NCBI GenBank assembly: GCA_903857865.1
Contig: CAIOGO010000020.1
Location: forward strand, 107,064-171,063
Direction of reading: 5' to 3'
DNA from: an uncultured bacterium
GTDB taxonomy: Bacteria > Bipolaricaulota > Bipolaricaulia > UBA7950 > UBA9294
DNA: 64,000 nt
Every line of letters begins with the position of its first letter. Position 1 is the stretch's first letter. The notes under the pieces were generated by a model. That model made no database searches. It worked only from the letters and a program-made list of their open reading frames with translations, and had not been told where the DNA came from. The translations under genes and the position numbers were made by a program. Shown here piece after piece: positions 48,502-57,686 of the stretch.

Positions 48502-49623
48502 ATGCGAAGCGATGAGACATCTATAGCCTTTGAGGCCTCCTTGTTCGACGTCCTGCGGACGGGACTGCGGATCACGCGCGGCGACCCGCGTCTTGCGGCC
48601 CGCGCTATTCGCCTCCTGTGGCGCCAGAAGACGGCTGCAGCCCGGCGCGATCGCGCCGAGGCTCGAGGCGTGCACGTGCCGCCGTTCGTCATCTACAGCG
48701 TGACCGGTCGCTGCAACCTCCAGTGTGCGGGGTGCTACGCGAACCTGCTCCATCGACACGATTGCCCTGAGATGTCGCCGGCGCGGACGGCCGAACTCCT
48801 CGCAGAGGCGAAGGATCTCGGCGTGTCGGTCGTGCTCCTCGCTGGCGGCGAGCCCTTTCTCCGCCCCGATCTCCTCGACCAGATGGCGCAGCGGCCGGAG
48901 ATCCTGTTCCTCCTATTCACCAACGGCTCGCTCCTCGACGAAGCGCGCATCGCGCGCCTCCGCAGTTTGCCGCACGTCGTCCCGGTGCTCAGCCTGGAGG
49001 GGGGAGAGACCGAGACCGACGAGCGCCGCGGCGGAGGCACGTACGAGCACGTCACGGCGGCCATGGGACGTCTGCACAAGGGTGGGACGTTCTTCGGGAC
49101 CTCGGCCACCCTGACGCGCCGGAACTTCGACCATGCGACCGACGAAGCTCACCTACGCAGCCTGATCGGCCGAGGGTGTCGCCTCTTCTACTTCATCAAC
49201 TACGTGCCCGTCGAGCCCGGGACGGACGATCTCCAGCTCGACACCCGCCAGGTCGCCGAGCTCGAACGCCGACTCGCCCGCTATCGCCGGACCCTCGGAT
49301 CCCTGTTCATTGCGTTTCCGCACGACGAAATGGCGCTCGGCGGCTGCCTCGCTGCCGGGCGGGGTTTCGTTCACATCAACGCCTACGGCGACGTGGAACC
49401 GTGCCCGTTTTCTCCCTACTCCGACTCCAGCTTGACCGAGATGTCGCTTGAGCAGGCGCTCGCATCGCGCCTCTTCCACGCAATCCGCGACAGCGACGCG
49501 CTCGATGAAGCCGACGGCTGCTGCGCGCTGTGGAAGCGAAGAGAGTGGGTCAAGGGCCTGGTCGAGAAGAGAGAGCCTGTGCGTGGTCCCATCGAAGAGA
49601 GGAAAGAGGCGCTTCGCGAGTAG
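48502..49623 (+). CDS. Radical SAM protein (SPASM-like)
   Basis: A 373-residue protein with the radical SAM cluster C71-xxx-C75-xx-C78 (SVTGRCNLQCAGCYA), the GGEPFLRPD segment, and several C-terminal cysteines (GGCLAAGRGFVHINAYGDVE PCPF, then DGCCALW) suggesting a second iron-sulfur cluster, as in SPASM proteins. The first 60 residues include a basic helix. The reaction is unknown; peptide or protein modification is the usual role. The ATG at 48502 follows GGGAAGGGA; the upstream frame start at 48475 is less likely. Confidence 0.8.
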   Translation: MRSDETSIAFEASLFDVLRTGLRITRGDPRLAARAIRLLWRQKTAAARRDRAEARGVHVPPFVIYSVTGRCNLQCAGCYANLLHRHDCPEMSPARTAELLAEAKDLGVSVVLLAGGEPFLRPDLLDQMAQRPEILFLLFTNGSLLDEARIARLRSLPHVVPVLSLEGGETETDERRGGGTYEHVTAAMGRLHKGGTFFGTSATLTRRNFDHATDEAHLRSLIGRGCRLFYFINYVPVEPGTDDLQLDTRQVAELERRLARYRRTLGSLFIAFPHDEMALGGCLAAGRGFVHINAYGDVEPCPFSPYSDSSLTEMSLEQALASRLFHAIRDSDALDEADGCCALWKRREWVKGLVEKREPVRGPIEERKEALRE

Positions 49624-49631
49624 CCGACTCA

Positions 49632-49844
49632 GGCCAAGGGATCCTCTAACACCCGCAGAGGTCAGCTTACCGTTGCTCCCTTCCGGGCCTCACGGGGTTC
49701 ACCGACATGCGCCGCAGAGGGCTCAGCCGTCAACGTCGCTTGCTCGTGGACGGACCCTCCCGCCACTCCCCTCCGGGAACCCTTCGGTTCCACTAGAGCG
49801 GGTTGTGGATGTAGGGGACCGCTAGCCCCCCACCTAGCACAGGC
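49632..49844 (-). ncRNA. ffs: Large-type signal recognition particle RNA
   Basis: The minus strand carries the universal SRP RNA tip with the GGAAGGGAGCAACGG loop pair (around 49672-49690), flanked by the GTGAGGCCC and GCTGACC arms. The 5' part GTGCTAGGTGGGG...CTAGCGGTCCCC (49810-49840) matches the Alu domain found only in large bacterial SRP RNAs. Ends are approximate. The 5' end abuts the tRNA-Ser gene. It targets ribosomes carrying signal peptides to the membrane together with Ffh. Confidence 0.92.
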
Positions 49845-49935
49845 TGGCGGAGGGGGCGGGATTTGAACCCGCGGTACCCACGAGGAGTACACTGGTTCTC
49901 CAAACCAGCGGCTTAGACCGCTCACCCACCCCTCC
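49845..49935 (-). tRNA. tRNA-Ser (anticodon GGA)
   Basis: A 91-base class II tRNA: acceptor GGAGGGG/CCCCTCC, anticodon arm CTGGT-TTGGAGA-ACCAG with anticodon GGA, a long variable arm (GTACTC...GTGGGTAC), T-arm GCGGG-TTCAAAT-CCCGC, discriminator G and an encoded CCA at 49845-49847. The SRP RNA begins directly at the next base. Confidence 0.97.
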
Positions 49936-49954
49936 GAAAGAACGTTCGGACAGG

Positions 49955-49984
49955 ATTCTACCGGGTGCGGCCTTGCGCAAGCAA
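49955..49984 (-). promoter_or_regulatory. Candidate promoter of the tRNA-Ser/SRP RNA unit
   Basis: TTGCTT (49979-49984), 18 bases and TAGAAT (49955-49960) on the minus strand, 20 bases before the tRNA. The -35 box lies inside a perfect 10-base palindrome (GCGGCCTTGC-gcaa-GCAAGGCCGC, 49967-49990). Confidence 0.6.
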
Positions 49985-50118
49985 GGCCGCGGTTTCCGCG
50001 TGAGCGGCCGGGCGCTCGGAGCGTCCCCTACCGCTAGTTCGCATCCGCCCGCTGCGGGGCCACGCTGTCGGAGAATCTCCACGGGCAGATCTACCTCGGG
50101 CGGCGAGAAGTCGGGCTG

Positions 50119-50595
50119 CTACCGTTGCCCTCGCCCACCTACGCCTTTGCCACAGGCGCCGCCGGGACTAGAGCCGGAACCGCTTCCCATAGACCCGCGG
50201 CCGCTCATCATCGGCCCGCCGAGGGCTCTGCCTCCGATCAGGCTGGCCTGCTCCTGAGTGATCTTCCCGCTCGCCACCCCATCGGCAACCAACTGATCCA
50301 TTGCCTTCCGCGCCGCGAGTCGTTCCTTCATCGCCGCGGCCAGCTCTGCGGTGATGAGCCCGGCGGCCAGCGCGTCATCAGCGGTCTGCTCCTGGGCCGT
50401 CTGCATCGCCTCGACCAGCGCGGCTTCGGTGATGCCGAGACTCTTTGCCACCTTCGCAAGGAACGTTGTCGTGACCGCATCGGAGCTCGACGAGCTATTC
50501 GACGCCTGCGCAAAGACAACGGCTCCCGCCACCGCGAGGGCTGCGAGAACCACAAAGGTCGCTACGATCCCGATTCTCTTCGTCTTCTGGTCCAT
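50119..50595 (-). CDS. Secreted small helical protein (DUF2680-like)
   Basis: A 158-residue protein from the ATG at 50595 with a good GAGGAGGA site. A signal peptide or anchor comes first (IGIVATFVVLAALAVAGAVVF), then a Ser-rich linker and a helical domain whose pattern FLAKVAKSLGITEAALVEAM resembles DUF2680/YckD proteins, with the ITEEQ-like repeat K-I-T-Q-E-Q-A. The Gly/Ser-rich C-terminus with one Cys is probably disordered. The function is unknown. Confidence 0.75.
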   Translation of the reverse strand: MDQKTKRIGIVATFVVLAALAVAGAVVFAQASNSSSSSDAVTTTFLAKVAKSLGITEAALVEAMQTAQEQTADDALAAGLITAELAAAMKERLAARKAMDQLVADGVASGKITQEQASLIGGRALGGPMMSGRGSMGSGSGSSPGGACGKGVGGRGQR

Positions 50596-50838
50596 GGGTG
50601 AATCCTCCTCATCTCGTGATGTGTCGAGAGGATGCCTCGCGACTGTGCGCAGCGACGGGCAGGCGTGTGGCCGAATTGTGACTCTCAGCCCCGACGAGAA
50701 GCCGGCCGCGCTATGGTCGACGCGCCCGCAAGTGGAGTTGTAGGCTTGAGGTGCCTCCGGTAGGGTGTAGCAGAGACTACGCAACGAAAGGACTTTGCCG
50801 ACAGGCGTACGAGCGGTCACGGGGAGAACCCGGAGGAA

Positions 50839-51582
50839 ATGATGACGCGCGGAATAGCGAGAGCGGCTCTGTCCTTGGCGATGTTCGGCGTTTGTGGGCT
50901 TCTGCTCACTGGGTGCTGGCCGTGGGCGCCAAGCGCGACGTTCGGGGTCGAGGTCAGGCCGGCGGAGATCACGGACTTGGCACAGAATGCCTCGGGCCTC
51001 TTCCTCGTCACCGTGACCGAACTGGGCGGCAGTCGCGTAGCGGAGCCCGTGACGCTGCAGGTTGATGCGTCGGATAGCACGGTGATCGCCCCCGCGACGG
51101 TCGCGAGCGGCGAGGTCGCCGAGGTCAGGCTCTGGGGCACCGCCGTCGCCTTCGGCACGACGCTGACCGTGACGATCGCCGGGGAGCGAGATGATGAGTT
51201 CCACACCGCTACGGCGACCGCCGTCGTGACTGACCCCATCGAAAGTCCGGACGATCGGCTTGTCACCGGGACCACGATGCGCGACGCCTTCATCCCATGG
51301 CTCGCGGCCGAGCACCCAGAGCTCGGGATCGATGCCGACACCGCCTGGACGCCGATCCCGGTCCGCCCGCACATTCTCGAAGTCTCGTTCTACATGTTCC
51401 TCTCCGAGGAGTGGGAGCTGGTCGTCTGGTGGCACGTCATGATTCCGCCCTACGACTGGACCCGCATGTACCTGCGCCACCGCTCCACGGAACCCACCCC
51501 CTCGTTCGGCGCCGAGATCAGCTCGGTGACCGCCGGAGGAGATCCCCACACGATGGCTCCTCTCGAGGAAGTCTGGCGATAG
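50839..51582 (+). CDS. Lipoprotein of unknown function
   Basis: A 247-residue exported protein with a lipobox: hydrophobic AALSLAMFGVCGLLLTGC, cysteine near residue 26. A strand-rich domain of Ig/CARDB type follows (GVEVRPAEITDLAQNASG, VTVTELGGSRVAEPVTLQVD), then a Trp-rich C-terminal domain. The start is ATG-ATG after GGAGGAA, so 50842 is equally possible. It stands alone between divergent and convergent secreted-protein genes. Confidence 0.7.
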   Translation: MMTRGIARAALSLAMFGVCGLLLTGCWPWAPSATFGVEVRPAEITDLAQNASGLFLVTVTELGGSRVAEPVTLQVDASDSTVIAPATVASGEVAEVRLWGTAVAFGTTLTVTIAGERDDEFHTATATAVVTDPIESPDDRLVTGTTMRDAFIPWLAAEHPELGIDADTAWTPIPVRPHILEVSFYMFLSEEWELVVWWHVMIPPYDWTRMYLRHRSTEPTPSFGAEISSVTAGGDPHTMAPLEEVWR

Positions 51583-51864
51583 AGCATCGACTCGGGGCCG
51601 GCGCTGTATGCATGTACGCTGACGGTGTCGAGGCGGCTGCCGACTTTCTACCCCTGAGCATTCGGGCGGAGCCTACGACACGGGACGCGGACGGCTTGAT
51701 GTCGCTGCGTACTCACCGACTATGCGGGCGCCATCCCGCGTCCGTGGACCCTGACCGTACACTCGTCGGCCGGAGTGAAGCCCCCCCTGGACGGCGCACA
51801 ACGATTACCCCCGGACGTTCTCCGCTGGAGAGCGTCCGGGGCCATGCTTTCTCTTTCCTTGTCC

Positions 51865-54800
51865 TCACGGGGTGATGAGCACGGGCATCAAGAGAGCCTG
51901 CCCTTCGCCGTACACGATCCAGAATAGGTGTACTCCGGGCGTGACGCCGCCGGTGCCGATGTCGAGGACGTACTCGTCTCCCGCTTTCGCATGACCGGAG
52001 AAGGTGCTGGCGGACAGACCCAGGCCGCCGCCCGCTCCCGCCGCGAGGTCGAGGCCCGGCCGGGTCGTGATGATCCACGGCCACCCGGTCGTCCTCCGGT
52101 TCTCACGTGACAGCGAGAAGCTCACCGCTAGAGGCGCGCCGGCGCGAAGAGCCACGGGCTCCATGCCGGTCTGTTCGTAGAGAGCCTCGAGTTCCGGCGA
52201 GTTAGGCGCTCCAGGCGTCGCGCGGAGAGGATGCTTCTGCGCGTCCTCCCCTCGCGTGACGACGCCCATGTTCGTGCTCCAGTTCTCCGCGACATCGGGG
52301 CCGAGAGGATCCACTCGTTCCATCGATCCGAAGGTGCTTCTGTTCCCAGCGGCCCACTCATCGCTCCCGATGTTGGACGCGTTCGCCGTGTCGACGACGT
52401 CCCCACGATCGTCCACCAGCATGATCACCTCGCCGAGATCGGAGAGGGCGAGCATGGGCGATTGGGTGGCGTCGTAGACCATGTCAGATGCCACATCGCT
52501 GACGACCTCTTCTCGCGTGCGCTCGAGAACGAAGTAGCCACGCGTTTCCGGGTTCGGGTCATACGATATCTGCCACAGGAGGCCGCTCGGGTCGTTCGTC
52601 GACACGAGAACCCCAGACGTCTCGTCTTCCGTCTCGGCATCGCACGCCGAGACGGAAGACGCGGCAAGGACCCCGGAAAGTTCGACGGTCTTCCAGATGT
52701 AGTCCTCCGGGGTCACGGGGCGTGTCCGTCTCCACTGCAAAGTCCATCCTGTCAGATCGACGGGCGCGGTTCCAAGGTTGCGCAGCTCGATCCACTCGTC
52801 CTCGGCATCCGCCGCGGTTCCCGCCCACGCGACTTCGCTGATGATCACCTTGCCATCGCAAGAGGAGCCCGACGCCGCGCCTCCGCCGCCCGCGACGCCC
52901 GCCACTCCCACGGTGACCGCACCCGTAGTAGTCAGTCCTTGGGGGTCCGCCACGGTGTAGCTGAAGGAATCGGTTCCCACGAATCCAGCGTCCGGCGTGT
53001 ACAGGACTCCGGTTCCCTGGTTGGCCACCATACCGTGGAGAGGTTGCGTGAACGAGACCACGGCGAGCGCGTCGCCGTCCTCATCCCTGTCGTTCGCCAG
53101 CACGGGGATCGAGATCGGAACGTCCATATCGGTCGTCGCGCTGTCATCCTGTGCCGTCGGCGCATCGTTCATCGAGACGACGACCACCATGACGCTCGCC
53201 GTCGCTGTGCCGCCGCGTCCGTCGGACACCGTGTACGCGAAGAGGTCGACTCCGCTCCATCCCGCCGCCGGCGTGTACGTGATGGCCGCGCCGTCGCGGA
53301 CCGCGAAGCCTGCGGAAGGCTTCGTGATGGACTCCACTCGGAGAACGTCCCCGTCGGGGTCTAGGTCGTTCAGCAGCACGGGAATCCCCACCGGCATATC
53401 CTCGTCCGTGACACCGCTGTCGTCGCGAGCGACAGGAGCCTGATTGGCGGCAGCGACGGACATGGTCACGCTGGCCGTTGCTACGCCGCCATTCCCGTCG
53501 GACACGGTGTACGAGAACGTGTCCACGCCGTGGAATCCGGCGTCCGGAATGTACGAAATGCCCGTCCGGCTGTTGAGCAGAGTGCCGTGGGCCGGGTTCC
53601 CGATCGACTGGACGAGCAGGAAGTCGCCGTCCGGATCGCTGTCGTTCTGCAGAACCTCAATCATCAGCATGGCACCCTCGCTGGTGACGGCGCTGTCGTC
53701 CTGAGCGGCCGGACCGTGATTCGCGTGAACGACCGCGACCGAGACCTGCGCGGTGTCCGTCCCTCCTCGCCCATCCGCCACGGTGTACGCGAAGCTGTCG
53801 GTGCCACTGAATCCGGCACTCGGGATGTACGTCACCTCAGTCCTCCCATTCACGACAATGCCGTGGAAAGGCAGGGTCACTGCCTGGACCGTTAACCCAT
53901 CGCCGTCTGGGTCCCGGTCGTTGCTCAGCACGGCGATGCTCACGACTCCGTCCTCGTCAATCGTCGCGCTGTCGTCCTGCGCGACGGGGACGTCGTTCAC
54001 CGCGACGATGGTCACCGTGACGGTTGCCACTGCAGTGCCCCCGTTCCCGTCCGCCAGCGTGTAGGTGAAGGCGTCTTCACCAGAGTAGTTCGGAGCGGGA
54101 GAGTAGATAATGGCAGATCCGCTCCGGATCGTCGCGCCGTGAAGCGGCTGTGAGTTGGACTCGATGGTCAAGGAATCCCCGTCCGGATCCGAGTCATTGG
54201 CAAGGACGGGGATCGTAACCGGGGTGTCTTCGAGGGTCGAGATGCGGTCGCCCACGGCGATCGGAAGGTTGTTCACGCTCGCCACATCGACGGTGACGAG
54301 AGCCGGGGCGCTTCCTCCCTGACCGTCGATGACGACGTAGGTAAAGCTGTCGACACCATGGAAACCCGGCGCGGGCGCGTAGATGACCGTAGCCCCGCTG
54401 ATCTCCGCCGCCCCGCTGGCCGGCGAGGACACCGATTGGATGGTGAGGAGGTCGCCGTCGGAGTCGCTGTCGTTCGAGAGGACAGGAATCACGACCGAAG
54501 CATCCTCATCGGTCGACGCGCTGTCATCATGAGCCAGAGGCGCATGATTGACGGCAGCAATCGTGATCGTGATCGTCGCGCTCGCCGTCCCTCCGCGCCC
54601 GTCCGACACGGTGTACGTGAACGCATCGGCACCGTGGAAGCCTCTGTTCGGGCTGTAGGTCGCGCTCGTTCCGCTCTTCGTAAGCGATCCGTTGCCGGGC
54701 TGCGTCACGGACTGGAGCATGAGCGTGTCCCCGTCAGGATCGGTGTCGTTGGCGAGAAGCGAGATCGTCACCGGAGCGTCCTCGCCCGTCGCCACGCTGC

Positions 54801-57321
54801 CGCCGCGAGCCACGGGTGGATGGTTCACCGTAGCCACGTTGACCGTGACACGAGCTGCCGCAGTTCCTCCCTGTCCATCGGCGACGACGTACGTGAAGCT
54901 GTCAACGCCGTGGAATCCCAGGATAGGCGCGTAGCTCACGACCGAGCCGCGGATCTCCGCCGTCCCGTTGGCCGGCGATGACAGCGATTGGATGGTGATG
55001 AGGTCGCCATCGGGATCGCTGTCATTCTCGAGAACGGCAATCGTCACGGCGACGTCTTCGTCGGTGGACGCACTGTCATCCTGAGCCAACGGCTCGTCGT
55101 TGACGGCAGCGACGACGATCGTGAGGGTCGCGCTCGCTGTCCCGCCATGTCCGTCCGAGGCCGTGTACGTGAACGCATCGACGCCGTAGAAGTCGCTGTT
55201 CGGGGTGTAGGTTGCCATCGTTCCGCTCGTCGTGACCGCTCCGTGGTCGGGCTGCGTCACGGATTCGAGGGTGAGGAGATCTCCGTCCGGATCCGTGTCG
55301 TTGTCGAGGACGGAGATCGAGAGCGCGACGTCTTCGTCCGTGAACACCGTGCCGCCCTGAGCCTGCGGTTGGTCGTTGATCGAGGCGACGGTGACGGTGA
55401 CGACCGCGCTCGACGCCCCTCCGACACCGTCTGATGCGGTGTACGTGAACGTGTCGACGCCGTGGAAGTTGCCATTCGGAGTGTAGGTCACACTCGTCCC
55501 GTGACTCGCCACCGAGCCGTTCTCTGGCTGCGTCACAGACTCGACCGCAAGGACATCCCCGTCGGGATCGCTGTCGTTGGCGAGGACGGAGACCGTGACG
55601 GCGACGTCCTCGTTCGTCGACGCGCTGTCGGCCTGGGCGATCGGATCGTCGTTGACGGAGGCGACGCGGACCGTGACCGCGGCGCTCGCTGTCCCTCCAT
55701 GTCCGTCCGACGCCGAGTAGGTGAACGTATCGATCCCGCAGAAGTTGGGATCTGGCGCATACTGGATTCTGGTGCCGAGGTTCGATACCCGCCCGTTCGC
55801 CGGGTCACTCGCCCAATCCACCGACAAGGAATCCCCATCCGGATCGCTGTCGTTCGCCAGAACGTCGATCGCAACCGACGCATCTTCCTGGGTTGCCGCC
55901 TCGTCGGCAGTCGCCAGCGGCGCGTCGTTCGTCGGACTGATGACGAGGCTCACCGCAGCTACGTTCGAGTCCTTGAAGGTGTCGTTCGCCACATAGGTGA
56001 ACGCATCGTCCCGGGTCTCCGTGCCGTCGTGGACGTAGACGAACGAGCCGTCGGAGTGCAGAGTCAATGTGCCGTGATGAACACCCGAGACGAGGACAGC
56101 CATGAGGGGATTCCCCGGCGTGTCCTTGTCATTCGCGAGCACGCCGCGGGCAGGGACGCTGAGAGCTCCGCCCTCCGCGGCGTTGTAGAGGTCGTCGATC
56201 GCCAGGGGCGGGTCGTTGCACAGCACCGACACAGTGACTCGAGCCGGATTCGACGTGGCCCCGTCATCGTCTCGGATCGTGTACTCGAAAGAGTCGTCGC
56301 CGCATCCTCCCGCCGCAGGCGTGTACGTCACGACTCCCGTTCTCGGATGGACGCTCAAGGAGCCGGATCTCGGATCCTGGGAGATCGAGATCGACTCAAG
56401 ATCGAGCGCCCCATCGGCGTCACGGTCGTTGGCTGCGACGTTGATCGCGATGGCTGTCCGCTCGTCGGTCGTGGCACTGTCGTTGCTCGCTACGGGCGAT
56501 GCGTTGCCGACGACCGCGATTGCCACTCGAGCTTCGTTGGACGTCGCTCCATCGTCGTCACGAACGGTGTACCGGAACGAATCTTCACCGCTTGCCCCAT
56601 GCGTGGGAACGTACGTCACCGTGCCCATCGTCGGATCCAAGCTCGCCGAACCGGACGCGGGCGCCTGCGTGATGGTCACCGTCGTGCGATTCAGGGTTCC
56701 ATCGTCGTCTCTGTCGTTTGCCAAGACGTCGATCCGCACGGACTCGTTCTCGTTCGTGCTCACGCGGTCGTCCAGGGCGCTAGGAGGCGTGTTCTCCGCA
56801 GCCATCTTCTCTCCTGGACCCGAGATGGGTTCCGCCACCGTCGCGTCCTTCCCCGCCTTCACGCCGATGCGAGTCGGGATCACGCTGTGCCAACCATCAA
56901 GGGTGAACGACACGGCGCGAGCCTCGTTGTCCTTGTAGCCGCCGTCGAACTTGAGCCCGTAGACGCCCGTCGTCGGGTCGGTGTTGACCTCGTATCGCTC
57001 CGAGCAACTGACGACGTTCGACCTTCCCAAGAACGACGAGTCGAACCCAAGCACCCAATGGCTGAGTGCGGGCTTCCTGCCCGAGGTCACGCTGTACGAC
57101 CACGTCGATGTGCCGTCGCTGTTGTACGTGACCCCTCGAAACTCGAACGTATGGTCGCCCACTTGCAGGACGTCGCTTGCCGACACCGCAATGCTCAACC
57201 CGAGCACCACGAACGCGAGCGTCAGCCTGCTCCACCAAGAAACTCGGGAGGCTCTCATCCGTTCCGAATCGTGCCGTTCTGATCCCTTGCGCGTCGTCTC
57301 TCGGCCCCGCTGCACGAACAT
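51865..57321 (-). CDS. Giant secreted cadherin-like repeat protein with C-terminal lamin-tail domain
   Basis: An 1,818-residue surface protein. The start at 57321 follows GGGAGG; a signal peptide (about residues 22-48) comes first, then an unrecognised domain (50-170, SHWVLGFDSSFLG). Fourteen cadherin-like repeats of about 93 residues run from about 180 to 1478, each with the D-D-S...NDSDPDGD calcium-binding signature; the third is of VCBS type. A lamin-tail domain (about 1485-1680) and a C-terminal beta domain follow. No sortase or PEP-CTERM sorting signal is visible. The likely role is calcium-stabilised adhesion or matrix formation. Expression should be set by the c-di-GMP riboswitch in its leader. 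Confidence 0.88.
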   Translation of the reverse strand: MFVQRGRETTRKGSERHDSERMRASRVSWWSRLTLAFVVLGLSIAVSASDVLQVGDHTFEFRGVTYNSDGTSTWSYSVTSGRKPALSHWVLGFDSSFLGRSNVVSCSERYEVNTDPTTGVYGLKFDGGYKDNEARAVSFTLDGWHSVIPTRIGVKAGKDATVAEPISGPGEKMAAENTPPSALDDRVSTNENESVRIDVLANDRDDDGTLNRTTVTITQAPASGSASLDPTMGTVTYVPTHGASGEDSFRYTVRDDDGATSNEARVAIAVVGNASPVASNDSATTDERTAIAINVAANDRDADGALDLESISISQDPRSGSLSVHPRTGVVTYTPAAGGCGDDSFEYTIRDDDGATSNPARVTVSVLCNDPPLAIDDLYNAAEGGALSVPARGVLANDKDTPGNPLMAVLVSGVHHGTLTLHSDGSFVYVHDGTETRDDAFTYVANDTFKDSNVAAVSLVISPTNDAPLATADEAATQEDASVAIDVLANDSDPDGDSLSVDWASDPANGRVSNLGTRIQYAPDPNFCGIDTFTYSASDGHGGTASAAVTVRVASVNDDPIAQADSASTNEDVAVTVSVLANDSDPDGDVLAVESVTQPENGSVASHGTSVTYTPNGNFHGVDTFTYTASDGVGGASSAVVTVTVASINDQPQAQGGTVFTDEDVALSISVLDNDTDPDGDLLTLESVTQPDHGAVTTSGTMATYTPNSDFYGVDAFTYTASDGHGGTASATLTIVVAAVNDEPLAQDDSASTDEDVAVTIAVLENDSDPDGDLITIQSLSSPANGTAEIRGSVVSYAPILGFHGVDSFTYVVADGQGGTAAARVTVNVATVNHPPVARGGSVATGEDAPVTISLLANDTDPDGDTLMLQSVTQPGNGSLTKSGTSATYSPNRGFHGADAFTYTVSDGRGGTASATITITIAAVNHAPLAHDDSASTDEDASVVIPVLSNDSDSDGDLLTIQSVSSPASGAAEISGATVIYAPAPGFHGVDSFTYVVIDGQGGSAPALVTVDVASVNNLPIAVGDRISTLEDTPVTIPVLANDSDPDGDSLTIESNSQPLHGATIRSGSAIIYSPAPNYSGEDAFTYTLADGNGGTAVATVTVTIVAVNDVPVAQDDSATIDEDGVVSIAVLSNDRDPDGDGLTVQAVTLPFHGIVVNGRTEVTYIPSAGFSGTDSFAYTVADGRGGTDTAQVSVAVVHANHGPAAQDDSAVTSEGAMLMIEVLQNDSDPDGDFLLVQSIGNPAHGTLLNSRTGISYIPDAGFHGVDTFSYTVSDGNGGVATASVTMSVAAANQAPVARDDSGVTDEDMPVGIPVLLNDLDPDGDVLRVESITKPSAGFAVRDGAAITYTPAAGWSGVDLFAYTVSDGRGGTATASVMVVVVSMNDAPTAQDDSATTDMDVPISIPVLANDRDEDGDALAVVSFTQPLHGMVANQGTGVLYTPDAGFVGTDSFSYTVADPQGLTTTGAVTVGVAGVAGGGGAASGSSCDGKVIISEVAWAGTAADAEDEWIELRNLGTAPVDLTGWTLQWRRTRPVTPEDYIWKTVELSGVLAASSVSACDAETEDETSGVLVSTNDPSGLLWQISYDPNPETRGYFVLERTREEVVSDVASDMVYDATQSPMLALSDLGEVIMLVDDRGDVVDTANASNIGSDEWAAGNRSTFGSMERVDPLGPDVAENWSTNMGVVTRGEDAQKHPLRATPGAPNSPELEALYEQTGMEPVALRAGAPLAVSFSLSRENRRTTGWPWIITTRPGLDLAAGAGGGLGLSASTFSGHAKAGDEYVLDIGTGGVTPGVHLFWIVYGEGQALLMPVLITP
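52887..56782 (-). repeat. Fourteen tandem cadherin-like coding repeats
   Basis: About 280 bases per unit. Units 4 to 14 are more alike than units 1 to 3, suggesting recent expansion in the middle and C-terminal part. Boundaries are estimated from the protein repeats. Confidence 0.75.
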
Positions 57322-57345
57322 GAAACCTCCCTGTGGGCGTCCCAG

Positions 57346-57427
57346 CCGGCAACCTGCTGCCTCCACGAAGGAGGCAGTAGGCCTCAGGCTCTGGGCTTTG
57401 CGTCCCACCCTTGCGAGTGGCCTGCCC
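57346..57427 (-). promoter_or_regulatory. c-di-GMP-I (GEMM-I) riboswitch aptamer
   Basis: On the minus strand the leader of the giant surface protein gene reads GGGCAGGCC, then a six-base stem closed by a GCAA (GNRA) tetraloop, then the hallmark GGGACGCAAAGCC (ACGCAAAGCC at 57394-57403), an eight-base second stem (57357-57364 with 57370-57377) and the closing CAGGTTGCCGG. Order, spacing and tetraloop match the Vibrio cholerae Vc2 aptamer almost base for base in the conserved core. The ribosome site GGGAGG lies about 15 bases downstream, so control of translation is likely. Confidence 0.92.
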
Positions 57428-57686
57428 TTCCCAGCCCGAGGTAGGTGATCGCCGCCGCCTCACATCCCATGACGACTGTACCTCCTCGCGCCCAGACGCA
57501 GACGCGGTATCGGCCGGCGACCGGATCATTCTAGCAGGTCGCAGGGGACAGGCACGGCGGGTCCGGAGGCCCAAGACGCTGGGTCGGCCTCCGGGGGCGG
57601 AGAACAAGCCCTCTGCGTCCCAACGCAGGGGCGTCCCGGTGCTTGCTTCTGGACTCGCCACGCAGCGGGATGATAGAGTGATCGCA
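57428..57686. other. Divergent region between riboswitch and the beta-helix gene
   Basis: About 260 bases with the promoters of both flanking genes. On the plus strand there is a perfect nine-base stem (CCGGAGGCC 57563-57571 with GGCCTCCGG 57586-57594) in the probable leader of the beta-helix gene. No second ACGCAAAGCC core is present, so that leader is not a c-di-GMP-I riboswitch. Confidence 0.5.

Noticed and set aside
50735-50838. A second riboswitch upstream of the lipoprotein gene
   Set aside because: The leader has short stems but none of the conserved cores of c-di-GMP-I or other classes I know.
55462-57282. A 606-codon plus-strand frame opposite the giant adhesin
   Set aside because: Its repeats mirror the cadherin-like repeats on the other strand, and the composition is typical of a shadow frame.
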